Below are positions 16,153 through 25,348 of a DNA stretch of 64,000 nt, one piece after another. How positions within the stretch are numbered: the stretch's first letter is position 1; each line of letters begins with the position of its first letter. The position numbers and the translations under genes are program-made. The notes beneath the pieces are model-generated. The model was not told where the DNA came from. It searched no databases and was given only the letters and a program-made list of their open reading frames with translations. Source of the stretch: Lewinellaceae bacterium SD302 (GTDB lineage Bacteria; Bacteroidota; Bacteroidia; Chitinophagales; Saprospiraceae); the NCBI GenBank assembly GCA_002591745.1, contig PDLQ01000010.1, positions 62,001 to 126,000 on the forward strand, read 5' to 3'.

Positions 16153-17697
16153 TTACTGTATGATTATGCGTTCAACGGATACCTCACCGTTTTTGGTGGT
16201 AACTTCACAGTTGTAAACTCCAGCGTGCAAAGTGCTCAGATCGATGTTGCGTTGAGGACTGGCGCTGTTAGGCCAACTCCTGGTCTGGACGACCCGGCCG
16301 AAGCCGTCTATCACACGGATGGATACTATGCCTCCATTTTTTGCTTCCACCCGCAATGGTCCGTAGGTGGGGTTTGGGGAAAGCGTAACCGCGTCAGTAG
16401 CTACCGGCTCCACCGGCTCTACGTTGCTGACCAGGGGTTCGGCGCAGGGACTGCCCTCATCACCCAACGGCCCGAGGCGGTAGTGGGGAAAGTAGGGCTG
16501 GTCGCGGAATACGGGATAGGGCATTTCCAACGCACCTTGTTCGAAATCGCAGGATTGGCCGGGGTTGTTGGGCGAGTGGATGACGTGGTGGCTAATCCCA
16601 GAATTATTGAACACGTAGAGTTTACAATCGGGGCCGAGTTGAAAATTATAGGCATTAGGATGGATAACGAAATTATCATCATTATGCATTTCAGCGATGT
16701 GGACGCGACTGGCGGCTACGTTTTGGGCTTCGAGATCGTATTGGTAGATATTCAGCACATCGCTAACATAAACGTAGCGACTGTTGGGAGACATACCCAC
16801 ACCGCCGTCTGGCCAACCTATTTCTTCTTCAATAGGTATCGGATAGTTGCGGAAATTACTCAATATTCCAGTCTGACGATCAAAATCAAAAATACTGAGT
16901 CCTTGTATGGAGTTATAACGCAAATACAACTTTCCATCGGGAGAGAAGATACTTTGTCCGGCTCCACCAATACTATTCCCTTCGGCCAGTCCAATAAATT
17001 GACTATCAAATTGACCAATACCAGCACTATCTACGTAGTAGATATTTATTTCATTGGTATATTTCGTAGGCAACAACACCCACCAATCCTCACCGTTGGC
17101 GTGCTTATTTGCCGCCAGATTACCGGTAGCGAGGGTGTCTATATCAATCACCACATTCTTATCCACTACAGCACCATAACCAACATTCTCGTTCATAATG
17201 ATTCTCGAATAAAGTAATTCGAATGACCAAATACCTACCAAACCACCTTCATCATCGTAAAAGTTGTCAATCGGTTTATGGACAACATAATAATCATTCT
17301 TAGCGTATGGCACGGGTAAGCTGATCACTCCCTGACCAATTTGTGGATAACCCCAGGTATCAGCACTAGCGGCATTGCAATATTGGTCGTAAATATTACC
17401 AGGATTTAATCCGTTACCGTTTTGCATAAGACTGAATGAAGAGTCATGTATACGACACGAATTGGTATAGAATATCATTTCACCTTCATCATTACTCATC
17501 GTGATTGAGCTATGCATAAAAATTAAAGGAATATCGATAGCGAAGACTTCAGGTTCACCGCTAGAAAAATTAACCTCTACTCCTCCATTAGGAGTGGACA
17601 TTAACCAGATATTATCGTGATGTTGCGCCACTAACAGAAATGGGGAAAAACTGGTGAGCCAAAGGCTCACCAGCAAATAAATAATTCGGTTTTTCAT
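16153..17697 (-). CDS. Secreted beta-propeller-like protein with T9SS sorting domain
   Basis: 514 residues. Signal peptide about 1-24 (ending LLVAQ). The body has repeated strand motifs (SPDGKLYLRYNS, SPNSRYVYVSDV, GPDCKLYVFN) typical of WD40-like beta-propellers. The C-terminus is a T9SS sorting domain (LSPNPTYGPLRV ... LHAGVYNCEV). It should be exported to the cell surface; the function is unknown. Its ATG overlaps the stop of the upstream gene (TAATG at 17699-17695), so the two are translated in a coupled way, and both end in the sequence VSVERI(I/T)(I/L)Q, showing a shared sorting tail. Confidence 0.82.
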   Translation of the reverse strand: MKNRIIYLLVSLWLTSFSPFLLVAQHHDNIWLMSTPNGGVEVNFSSGEPEVFAIDIPLIFMHSSITMSNDEGEMIFYTNSCRIHDSSFSLMQNGNGLNPGNIYDQYCNAASADTWGYPQIGQGVISLPVPYAKNDYYVVHKPIDNFYDDEGGLVGIWSFELLYSRIIMNENVGYGAVVDKNVVIDIDTLATGNLAANKHANGEDWWVLLPTKYTNEINIYYVDSAGIGQFDSQFIGLAEGNSIGGAGQSIFSPDGKLYLRYNSIQGLSIFDFDRQTGILSNFRNYPIPIEEEIGWPDGGVGMSPNSRYVYVSDVLNIYQYDLEAQNVAASRVHIAEMHNDDNFVIHPNAYNFQLGPDCKLYVFNNSGISHHVIHSPNNPGQSCDFEQGALEMPYPVFRDQPYFPHYRLGPLGDEGSPCAEPLVSNVEPVEPVATDAVTLSPNPTYGPLRVEAKNGGIVSIRVIDGFGRVVQTRSWPNSASPQRNIDLSTLHAGVYNCEVTTKNGEVSVERIIIQ

Positions 17698-20600
17698 TAC
17701 TGTAGGGTTATGCGTTCAACGGATACCTCACCGACTCTTGTGGTGATTTCACAGTGATAGATGCCGGCGGGTAGGATACGGAGATCGATGGTCCGCTGGG
17801 AACTGCTGCCATTAGACCAATCTCTGGTTATGACCACCCGGCCTAAGGCATCGACGACGCGTAAGGATTTGATATTAATATCATTTGTACGGAAGGTAAT
17901 CGGCCCCTGGGTTGGGTTAGGAAAAGCAGTGGCCTTGCCGGTTACACCTTCCTGGGTAGGTGGAGCTAGTGCGGGGGGCGTCTGGCAGTTCACCAGATCG
18001 TCCGTAGCGATTGGTTCGTCCACAATTCCGAGCAGAGCTCGGGCGGCGTAGACGGATTTACCGCCATTGTAAGGGCACTGGTCCGCAATGACGGTCAAGT
18101 CAGCGATCTCCGCTGCGGAGATGACACTACTGCCGCCGATCAAGTATCGAATATTAATTTCACTAACCGTTTTAGCGTTCGCGGTAAAGAGACTATCAGC
18201 GGATAATACGTCCACGTTGTTCTTTAGGCTTTGAATACGAGCGTCGACCCCCGCATTAATCTGAGCGAAGAAGACCGAATCATAGCTAAACTTCAATTCG
18301 CTATTTAAACTATCGGCCCGTGCAACCAATACAGTAGAATCCACCCCACTTACTTGGTCTAGCTCATCGTAAGTTTCACTTAGCAATACGGTTTGAGTAT
18401 CGATGGCGGCGGATAGTAGATCGTAATTTGCCTGACCAGTTGGACCAAAGGTGTACAAATTACCGAAGTCTTCCTCTACGTCGTAGAAATCAGGAACTAC
18501 GCCTAGATTCAGGGCATTCAACCAATTGTTGAAGTTTGGATAATTCGCGGTGACCAATTCTCCCCGGCGGTAGGCGGCGTAGACTGTACGGTCCGGCGTC
18601 CAGTGGTTACTAGTCCAGCTACCGATGTTTGGGTAGGTGTCGTCGACCACCTCCATAGCGTAACTTTCCGCTAGTGGCTTAGGTGCGGGTGGTGGGTCCA
18701 AAGGGCAACTGAATAGATCAGAAGGTTGGTTGGGAACTACAAAAAACCAACTACCAGAAGACTGATTGTCCATAGGTAGAAAATCAGTATTACCATTTGC
18801 AGTACTGACGGTGAACAGAGATTGACCGACAACGTCAGGATTTGTCGCCTCGTGACGCGCTCCAAAACCACTCAAAAAAGGTCCGAGCCAGCGATTAGCA
18901 GTATGTACTTGTTCGCCGATAAACGTCAGGTCATTAACTATAATATCATCACCCAATACTAAGCCTAGGGCATTTTCCTCGAAACGGTTGCCGGCCAGGA
19001 TGGCACCAGGGTTGTTAGCAAAAAAGCGAGTCCCCACTTCGATATCATCCAGCGTATTGCAGAACACGCGGCAAAAGCGGGAGCCGTTGATGTCAATCCC
19101 GAAGGTTTCGCTGAAATCCTGATTGAGATTCCCCTTTACCTTATTGTTGTTCACCCGGCCCCAGATACCGCCTTGGTAGCTAATAGCGTCGGAACCGTAC
19201 ATATTACTGATCCAGTTGAAATTGTTGAGAGAAACGTGCATTCCGTAGGTATTTACCCCTTCTACGCCATGGTCCGCTCCGTCCAGATCGAATTGATTGC
19301 GGGTAATGCGGAGTGGGGTAAAGGCCGCCGGTCCACCTACTACACCGTTTACCAATACGCCCCAGGCCATCTCGGTAGGCCCTTCGTCCTGGGCCACGAA
19401 AGTGTTCTGATTAATCGTTTGCTCGATCACGCGAATACGATCATTGATCTGTACGCCAGCCCGAGTGGAGGTAATGTGGTTTCGGAAAATCTCCGTCGAG
19501 CCGATCATCTCGCCCAGCACGCCCCAGCGGACTTCGTCCATTACGGAGTGTCGTACTTCGGTCAGCGTATTACGGATTAGTCGGACGGCGGTTTCCATGT
19601 TGGTGAAACTGGTTGGCTCATTCGGGTTGACCGAACCGATATTGATCGGGCTGGGGGTCAGGTTGATGGACGTAGCGGACTGGTCATCAACCACAACACC
19701 ATTCTCTGAGTAAGCTCCATTCCCGGCGAACATATCTTCGAAAACCGATCCATTTACCTGTGCGGCACTGCGACGAAAAACAATTCCGTTTTCCATGTTA
19801 CTGAACCGACCTAAGATGGTCCCGTCATTACTGAACCTGACTGTGGAACGTACGTCATTGATCTCCGCTCCGGCAAAAGCGTTGTTACCGGAGAAAGAGG
19901 GCTTTATGCTTATCCGGCGGTCGGAATCTTCGTAATTGAGTTGCTCAAATGAGGACCCGTTGGAAACAATATTCACTTCCTGGTTGGTTACCCCGCTAGC
20001 GGAAGCTTCCACCTGAATACCGACCTCGTTGTTGATGAAGCGGCCCTGTTCGGCTCGTAGCCTACCGCCGGGTTGGACCAGAACGGCGTTTTGGGCGTCG
20101 CGTAAGGTTGGCAGGAAAAAGCCGTTGTTTTCGTCGCTTCGAGGCTCAAGGAGTAGGGTTCCACCGTCTTCCACGATGATGGCCTCCCATAAATCGTCGC
20201 AGCCCGTAATTCTAGACCCTCTGAGGGTCAGGGTTGCGCCCTTTCGGATCCTGATTCGAGAACCGGGGGTTAAAATCAATTGACTGGGTCGCTTAACTCC
20301 CGGTTGATTCGTGGAGAGTGAACCACCGAAAACATAGTTATAATTTTCCGGTATGATTAGTTCCCCGGTGAGCGAAAGAATGCGCCCTCCGTTATTATCG
20401 TCAGATCCTGTTGGAACCGCGAACTTTCCGTTATCCGTGGTTGCCATGAAATCAATATCATTGATGGGTACACCGCCGGTTGCATCAAGGATGTCTGAGC
20501 CCATCCTAATAGTCATTGCCTGTACACTTGCATTTCCTTGTCCGACTTGTGGACCTCCAGTTGAAGCTAAATTCTTAATGGAAACCGATAGTTGATCGGC

Positions 20601-21035
20601 ACCAATACCGATGATAGCACTACCTGTATCATCGTTTCCCACGAATGACATCATTATCAAGCGATTTACTTCTTCTTGATTACTGGCTGGAATGTTAGGA
20701 AGGGTAATTTCCGCGCAATAGGTTCCTACATTGCTCAAAAGCGTTTCAGTATCGAAGTCGGCGATATTTTCGAGTTCGATAGCCGCCAGAAAAGGATCGT
20801 TTGGATCATGCTGGGAAGGCAATGTCAGGCATATTTCGTACTGACCACCTACTGCATTGGTAAAAATATTGCTGCGTTCGACTCTTACTCCGAGAAGGAT
20901 GGTTTCGCAGCCCGCCAAATAAACTTTTGCCGGCCCTGATTCCTGTTCTTCCAGAAAAAAGCTGGCGGTATAACCGGTAGTGGAAGCAGTTTGCGCCCTT
21001 AGCGAAGCGAAGCACCCCATTAGTAAGAGGAGCAT
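17697..21035 (-). CDS. Large secreted right-handed beta-helix protein with T9SS sorting domain
   Basis: 1112 residues from the ATG at 21035 (a TTG at 21041 is also in frame). A hydrophobic leader ends in SLRAQT. Residues about 240-720 repeat N- and G-rich rungs (GATLTLRGSRITGC, GGRLRAEQGRFINNEVGIQV, NNEVGI-type turns) typical of right-handed parallel beta-helices. The C-terminus is a T9SS sorting domain (AFPNPTQGPITF ... LPAGIYHCEI). The chemistry is not evident; such helices in this phylum are surface adhesins or polysaccharide-binding proteins. A CA-dinucleotide run just upstream could alter which start codon is used. Confidence 0.83.
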   Translation of the reverse strand: MLLLLMGCFASLRAQTASTTGYTASFFLEEQESGPAKVYLAGCETILLGVRVERSNIFTNAVGGQYEICLTLPSQHDPNDPFLAAIELENIADFDTETLLSNVGTYCAEITLPNIPASNQEEVNRLIMMSFVGNDDTGSAIIGIGADQLSVSIKNLASTGGPQVGQGNASVQAMTIRMGSDILDATGGVPINDIDFMATTDNGKFAVPTGSDDNNGGRILSLTGELIIPENYNYVFGGSLSTNQPGVKRPSQLILTPGSRIRIRKGATLTLRGSRITGCDDLWEAIIVEDGGTLLLEPRSDENNGFFLPTLRDAQNAVLVQPGGRLRAEQGRFINNEVGIQVEASASGVTNQEVNIVSNGSSFEQLNYEDSDRRISIKPSFSGNNAFAGAEINDVRSTVRFSNDGTILGRFSNMENGIVFRRSAAQVNGSVFEDMFAGNGAYSENGVVVDDQSATSINLTPSPINIGSVNPNEPTSFTNMETAVRLIRNTLTEVRHSVMDEVRWGVLGEMIGSTEIFRNHITSTRAGVQINDRIRVIEQTINQNTFVAQDEGPTEMAWGVLVNGVVGGPAAFTPLRITRNQFDLDGADHGVEGVNTYGMHVSLNNFNWISNMYGSDAISYQGGIWGRVNNNKVKGNLNQDFSETFGIDINGSRFCRVFCNTLDDIEVGTRFFANNPGAILAGNRFEENALGLVLGDDIIVNDLTFIGEQVHTANRWLGPFLSGFGARHEATNPDVVGQSLFTVSTANGNTDFLPMDNQSSGSWFFVVPNQPSDLFSCPLDPPPAPKPLAESYAMEVVDDTYPNIGSWTSNHWTPDRTVYAAYRRGELVTANYPNFNNWLNALNLGVVPDFYDVEEDFGNLYTFGPTGQANYDLLSAAIDTQTVLLSETYDELDQVSGVDSTVLVARADSLNSELKFSYDSVFFAQINAGVDARIQSLKNNVDVLSADSLFTANAKTVSEINIRYLIGGSSVISAAEIADLTVIADQCPYNGGKSVYAARALLGIVDEPIATDDLVNCQTPPALAPPTQEGVTGKATAFPNPTQGPITFRTNDINIKSLRVVDALGRVVITRDWSNGSSSQRTIDLRILPAGIYHCEITTRVGEVSVERITLQ

Positions 21036-21056
21036 TAACAAACATATTTTAAGGAC

Positions 21057-21071
21057 TGTGTGTGTGTGTGT
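21057..21071. repeat. Dinucleotide (TG/CA) run at the 5' end of the beta-helix gene
   Basis: Fifteen bases of alternating TG (CA on the coding strand), 21 bases before the ATG at 21035. An ATG at 21106-21104 is out of frame by two bases with the gene; loss of one CA unit would join the frames with no intervening stop. Confidence 0.75.
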
Positions 21072-21106
21072 CCGTAAGCCGACACGGGCGATAAAGAGTG
21101 TCTCAT

Positions 21107-21461
21107 AAGAGATTCTGGTTTAGGTGACTTATAACAACAACTTAAAAGAGTACAGTGTACTGAAAATCGAAAGGGTTTTGCAGGTTCTCACTTACGGAGC
21201 TGTAACAGGTCATGTGAATAAATGTCGACTCTCGAACGATAAACATTTTGAGATGTTCGATGATTGCAAACAATAATTTTGTCATTTAACCGACATGATG
21301 CGGCAATTCCAGAAAAGTTGCTCATCACCTCAATTCGATCGATTACTCTGAGTTTAGCATCAAAAGCTTGTAAATACTAAAAGAACCGCAAAACCATTGG
21401 CCATATACACCTTTACGCCATCATAGCGTTACAAGGGAGACTATTCAATTATTTTCAGCTT
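21107..21461. other. Intergenic region, nothing recognised
   Basis: About 355 bases between two divergent surface-protein genes, AT-rich, with no gene, hairpin or motif copy that I can support. Confidence 0.5.
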
Positions 21462-22184
21462 ATGCGTCTTTGGTTTGTCCTTGCTCTTTTGTTTACTACC
21501 GGCACTGCTACTTTGTTAGTCGCCCAGGAAGCCCTCATTGAGAACGTTGGCTTTGGGGTAGAAATTTATCCTCACCTGAGCAACCGCAGACTCCTGGCCG
21601 GTCCCGCGCTGGGATTCGCCGAGGCGACGCGGATCGATAGTCTGGAACGTTCGGACTTTGGCTACGGAGCGGGTGTCTACTACGCCCAGCGGGTACAAAG
21701 AATCGGATTTCACCTGGGGCTGCGCTACCTAATCACCGGCTATCAAACCGACAACGACATTCTTCCCGGCCAGATTCCTTCCAATGATCCGATTCTGTTC
21801 AGCCAGACTTATACCGCTCAGTTGCTGGAAATTCCGTTTCAGGTAAATTTTTACCAGAATTTCGGTACGAAAACGTCTTTTTACTTCACCCTGGGCGCGG
21901 CCGCCGGTATTCACCTCAACAGCACTTACGAACGCACCGTATCCCCCCCGGAGGACAACGCCTTTACCGAAGAATTCGAGGTGGATGAAGACTACCGCAG
22001 CCTGAATTTTGCCATGATCGCCGCCATCGGCTTCGAGCAGCGCTTCGACAAGATCACCATCGGCCTGCAACCGACCTTCGAGTATTGGTTAGGGGGTAAC
22101 ATTCGCCCGAGAGAGCAGACGGACGTGAACCGAAATTTGTATAATCTGGGGTTACGGTTGACGGGGCAGTTTAGTACTTATTAG
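21462..22184 (+). CDS. Outer-membrane beta-barrel protein (PorT-like)
   Basis: 240 residues. Signal peptide about 1-22, then alternating amphipathic strands ending in aromatic residues (FGYGAGVYYAQRV, GFHLGLRYLITGY, TSFYFTLGAAAGIHL) and a last strand LYNLGLRLTGQFSTY, as in the outer-membrane beta-barrel family to which PorT belongs. A structural or transport role in the outer membrane is likely. Signal-peptide codons ATLLVAQ are spelled by a perfect copy of the interspersed motif (21507-21515). Confidence 0.8.
   Translation: MRLWFVLALLFTTGTATLLVAQEALIENVGFGVEIYPHLSNRRLLAGPALGFAEATRIDSLERSDFGYGAGVYYAQRVQRIGFHLGLRYLITGYQTDNDILPGQIPSNDPILFSQTYTAQLLEIPFQVNFYQNFGTKTSFYFTLGAAAGIHLNSTYERTVSPPEDNAFTEEFEVDEDYRSLNFAMIAAIGFEQRFDKITIGLQPTFEYWLGGNIRPREQTDVNRNLYNLGLRLTGQFSTY
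21507..21515 (+). repeat. GCTACTTTG motif copy in a signal-peptide coding region
   Basis: GCACTGCTACTTTGTTAGTC reads A-T-L-L-V at the end of the hydrophobic core and just before the predicted cleavage site. Confidence 0.85.
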
Positions 22185-22185
22185 T

Positions 22186-22277
22186 CTTACGGTTTTACGG
22201 TCTTACGGTCTTACGGTCTGGCAGTTTTCCGGTGCCGCTTGCGCGTGTATATTTAAGCGGCACCGCAAGACTGTCAG
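22186..22277. repeat. TTACGGTC tandem repeat followed by a long hairpin
   Basis: Four copies of an 8-base unit (TTACGGTC/TTACGGTT, 22186-22217) directly follow the barrel gene. Next comes a stem of 23 bases with three mismatches: 22218-22240 (CTGGCAG...GGTGCCGCTT) with 22255-22277 (AAGCGGCACC...CTGTCAG). It may terminate the upstream transcript, although no U-tract follows. Confidence 0.75.
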
Positions 22278-22309
22278 AACGGAAGACCAATAGACCTCCA
22301 GACTATTCT

Positions 22310-22317
22310 TACCTTGC
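22310..22317 (+). promoter_or_regulatory. -7-like promoter box of recQ
   Basis: TACCTTGC, close to TAnnTTTG, five bases before the GTG at 22322. Confidence 0.4.
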
Positions 22318-22321
22318 CACT

Positions 22322-24232
22322 GTGTCCACGTCACTAAACATCCTGCAAAAATACTGGGGTTACCCTGCTTTCCGCCCGTTACAGGCGGAGATCATCGAGC
22401 ACGTACTGACGGGAAATGACACCCTGGCCCTGCTACCGACCGGAGGGGGAAAAAGCATCTGTTTCCAGGTACCGGCTTTAGCGCGGGAGGGTGTTACATT
22501 GGTCGTTTCTCCCCTGATCGCCCTGATGAAGGATCAGGTAAGACAGTTGCGGGAGCGTGGAATTATTGCCGATGCGATCTTCAGCGGAATGCGCCCTTCG
22601 GACATCGACCGGATTCTGGATAACGCCGTTTACGGCAACACCAAGCTGCTTTACCTCAGTCCGGAACGACTGTTGACGGACCTGGCGCGCGAAAGAATCC
22701 GCCGAATGAACGTTAGTCTGATCGCCGTAGACGAAGCGCACTGTATCTCTCAGTGGGGCTATGACTTCAGGCCACCCTATTTAAGGATTGCCGAACTCAG
22801 AGAGCTGCACCCGGAAGTACCCATCATTGCCGTCACCGCCACCGCTACGCCGGAGGTAGTGCAGGATATTCAGGAGAATTTGCAGTTTAGTAAAACGGGG
22901 AAGGTCTTTCAGCAGAGCTTCGCCCGGGAAAATTTGAGCTACGTGGTACGCCCCACCGAAGCCAAGGAGCAAGAAGTCCTCAAAATTCTGCGTGGGGTGC
23001 CGGGCACCAGTATAGTGTACGTTCGTAGCCGCCGCGGTACGCGACTGATTGCCGAACAACTACGCCGCCGCAAGATTACCGCTGCCGCCTATCACGCCGG
23101 ATTGGACCATCAGGAAAAAGACGACCGCCAAGCCGCCTGGATTGCCGGAGACTTACGGGTGATCGTGGCCACCAACGCCTTTGGGATGGGCATTGATAAG
23201 GCCGACGTACGTAGCGTGATCCACTACGATTTGCCGGATAGTCCCGAGGCCTACTTTCAGGAAGCCGGACGGGGTGGGCGTGATGGTAAAGACAGTTTTG
23301 CCGTGATGCTTTATCATCCCGAAGATGGCGAAAGACTCAAGAGGTTCCTTGCCGTCAGTTTCCCGGAGATTAGCGAGATACGGCGAGTCTACCGGGCCAT
23401 TGGCAGCTATCTGCAACTGGCCGCAGGTGGCGGAAAGGGGGAGAGTTTCGATTTTGAGCTCACCAAGTTCTGCAACAACTTTGGCTTCGATGCCGGCCCG
23501 ACTTATCACTGTTTACGCGCTCTGGAAAAACACGGTTATATTTTGCTCACCGACGCCGTTCATCAGCCGGCGACCGTACAATTCGTACTGAACAAGGAAC
23601 AGCTCTATGACTACCAGTTGAAGAACCCCAACTTGGTGAAGTTGATCAAATCCATCCTGCGCACCAGTCAGGGTGCATTTTTGGAACCGGTTAAGATCCG
23701 CGAGGGTAACCTGGCCAATTTCCTGAAAAGCTCGTTGGAAAACTTACAGTCCACTTTCCGTAAGCTGCACGGAGAAGGCATCATCGATTACCGGCCGGCC
23801 AAGGATGCGCCCCAGATCGTATTCATCACCGAACGGCTGGATGCTGACAACCTCGCCTTTAACGTGCAAGAGATGAATTTCCTGCGAGAACGAGCCGAGC
23901 AACGGGTGGAGACCATGATCGGCTACGCTACCCTGCCCCGTTGCCGGAGCGTACAACTACTTGAATACTTCGGAGAAAAAGACCCGCCGCCCTGTGGGCG
24001 CTGCGACTGGTGCCTGGAAGTAAAAAAGTCTGCTCAGTCGAGTCAAAAACTAAAAGGCGACTTAGCCTTCGACGTCATAAAAGCTCGGTTAGAAGAAAAA
24101 AATAGTTTGCTGCCCGCGGAGGTGTACGCCCTGTTTCCGCAACACGATAAAACGAGCGTCGCCAATGCCCTCGAACACTGGTTGTCCGACGGGCTACTGC
24201 TGCGGGAAGGACTACAAATACGTTTACCGTGA
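22322..24232 (+). CDS. recQ: ATP-dependent DNA helicase RecQ
   Basis: 636 residues from a GTG start; this start gives the family N-terminus (LNILQKYWGYPAFRPLQ), and a longer frame would run through the preceding hairpin. Walker A is LLPTGGGKSICFQ, the DEAH box VDEAHCISQWGYDFRP, motif VI QEAGRGGRDGKD. A zinc cluster follows (C..CGRCDWC, about 555-580), then a winged helix. There is no HRDC domain, as in the short RecQ form common in Bacteroidota. It unwinds forked or recombination DNA in repair. Its stop overlaps the next start (GTGA). Confidence 0.95.
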   Translation: MSTSLNILQKYWGYPAFRPLQAEIIEHVLTGNDTLALLPTGGGKSICFQVPALAREGVTLVVSPLIALMKDQVRQLRERGIIADAIFSGMRPSDIDRILDNAVYGNTKLLYLSPERLLTDLARERIRRMNVSLIAVDEAHCISQWGYDFRPPYLRIAELRELHPEVPIIAVTATATPEVVQDIQENLQFSKTGKVFQQSFARENLSYVVRPTEAKEQEVLKILRGVPGTSIVYVRSRRGTRLIAEQLRRRKITAAAYHAGLDHQEKDDRQAAWIAGDLRVIVATNAFGMGIDKADVRSVIHYDLPDSPEAYFQEAGRGGRDGKDSFAVMLYHPEDGERLKRFLAVSFPEISEIRRVYRAIGSYLQLAAGGGKGESFDFELTKFCNNFGFDAGPTYHCLRALEKHGYILLTDAVHQPATVQFVLNKEQLYDYQLKNPNLVKLIKSILRTSQGAFLEPVKIREGNLANFLKSSLENLQSTFRKLHGEGIIDYRPAKDAPQIVFITERLDADNLAFNVQEMNFLRERAEQRVETMIGYATLPRCRSVQLLEYFGEKDPPPCGRCDWCLEVKKSAQSSQKLKGDLAFDVIKARLEEKNSLLPAEVYALFPQHDKTSVANALEHWLSDGLLLREGLQIRLP

Positions 24233-25347
24233 AGATCGCCTGCCTCGTTACAAACGACTTGAATATGGACCGGCGCATGGACCGTATTTGCCGTAGTCTC
24301 CTGAGTGCCGGCCATGAAGTCTGGCTGATTGGCCGGGAAAAGAATGACTCTCCCCCTTTGCTGGATCGGCCCTATCACCAGGTCCGATTACCCATGAATC
24401 GCCAAAGCGGCAAGGGCTTTTACGCCGAATACAATTACAAACTTTGGCACTACTTGAGAGCCAGACGGTGGGACGTCATCAACGCCGTGGATCTGGATAC
24501 CATTTTACCGGCTTATCTGGCAGCTCGTTATTGCCGGGCCAGGCTTGTCTACGACGCTCACGAGTTCTTCAGCGAAACACCGGAAGTGGTTAACCGGCCA
24601 CTGATTCGTAAGGCTTGGCAAATCATTGGTAAATGGCTGGTCCCCAAGGCCGATCTCTGCTATACCGTAGGTCCTGAACTGGCGAAAATACTGGCGGATG
24701 AGTACGGGGTCAATTTCGGAGTGGTGCGGAATACACCAGAGAAACTGGAAAATCGAAAAACCGATCTATCAAAAAATGAAAAATCGGATATTTCCGATTA
24801 TCCGAAAAAAATCATCCTCTACCAAGGTATGCTCAATGCCGGCCGGGGCCTCTTCCCCGCCACCGAAGCTCTCCGCTTACTACCGGAAAATTACGTTCTC
24901 TGGCTGGTGGGCAACGGCGACCTGGAAGAAAAACTGAAGGATGGCAACAAAGACCTGATCGACCAGGGCCGGTTAGTATTCCACGGCTTTGTCCCCGGCG
25001 ATCGTCTGGCGGAATTCACCAACCAGGCCTGGCTGGGGCTCAACCTGCTCGACGCCATCAGTCCCAGCTATTATTATAGCCTGGCCAATAAGTGTTTTGA
25101 CTATATCCAGTGCGGGCTACCCAGCGTGCAGATGGCTTTTCCAGAGTATGAAGCACTGAACAAAGAATATCACTGTTTTGTAACGATGGACCGGCTCGAA
25201 TCTGCCCGTCTGTCGATTGTAATTGCTCACCTGGGAGAGAACCCGGAGAAGTATGCCCGGCTACGTAAAGGTTGTCTGCGAGCTGCGGAGGTCCTGACCT
25301 GGGAAAACGAGGAAAAGGAGTTATTGCGTCTCTGGCAGTCGATTTAG
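24229..25347 (+). CDS. GT4-like glycosyltransferase
   Basis: 372 residues starting with GTG inside the recQ stop (GTGA overlap, translational coupling). It has a GT-B fold: N-terminal domain KIACLVTNDLNMDRRMDRICRSLLSAGHEVWLI, middle LVYDAHEFFSETPEVVNR, and C-terminal nucleotide-sugar domain (ILYQGMLNAGRGL; GRLVFHGFVPGDRLAEFTN; LANKCFDYIQCGLPSV). It should transfer a sugar from a nucleotide donor to a surface polymer or lipid. The acceptor is unknown; no other polysaccharide genes are near. Confidence 0.85.
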   Translation: MKIACLVTNDLNMDRRMDRICRSLLSAGHEVWLIGREKNDSPPLLDRPYHQVRLPMNRQSGKGFYAEYNYKLWHYLRARRWDVINAVDLDTILPAYLAARYCRARLVYDAHEFFSETPEVVNRPLIRKAWQIIGKWLVPKADLCYTVGPELAKILADEYGVNFGVVRNTPEKLENRKTDLSKNEKSDISDYPKKIILYQGMLNAGRGLFPATEALRLLPENYVLWLVGNGDLEEKLKDGNKDLIDQGRLVFHGFVPGDRLAEFTNQAWLGLNLLDAISPSYYYSLANKCFDYIQCGLPSVQMAFPEYEALNKEYHCFVTMDRLESARLSIVIAHLGENPEKYARLRKGCLRAAEVLTWENEEKELLRLWQSI

Positions 25348-25348
25348 C

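Noticed and set aside
16225-17217. Long open frame opposite the beta-propeller T9SS gene
   Set aside because: Antisense shadow of a well-supported gene without recognisable features.
22232-22321. Extension of RecQ by 30 residues
   Set aside because: It runs through the hairpin at 22218-22277 and has no family counterpart.
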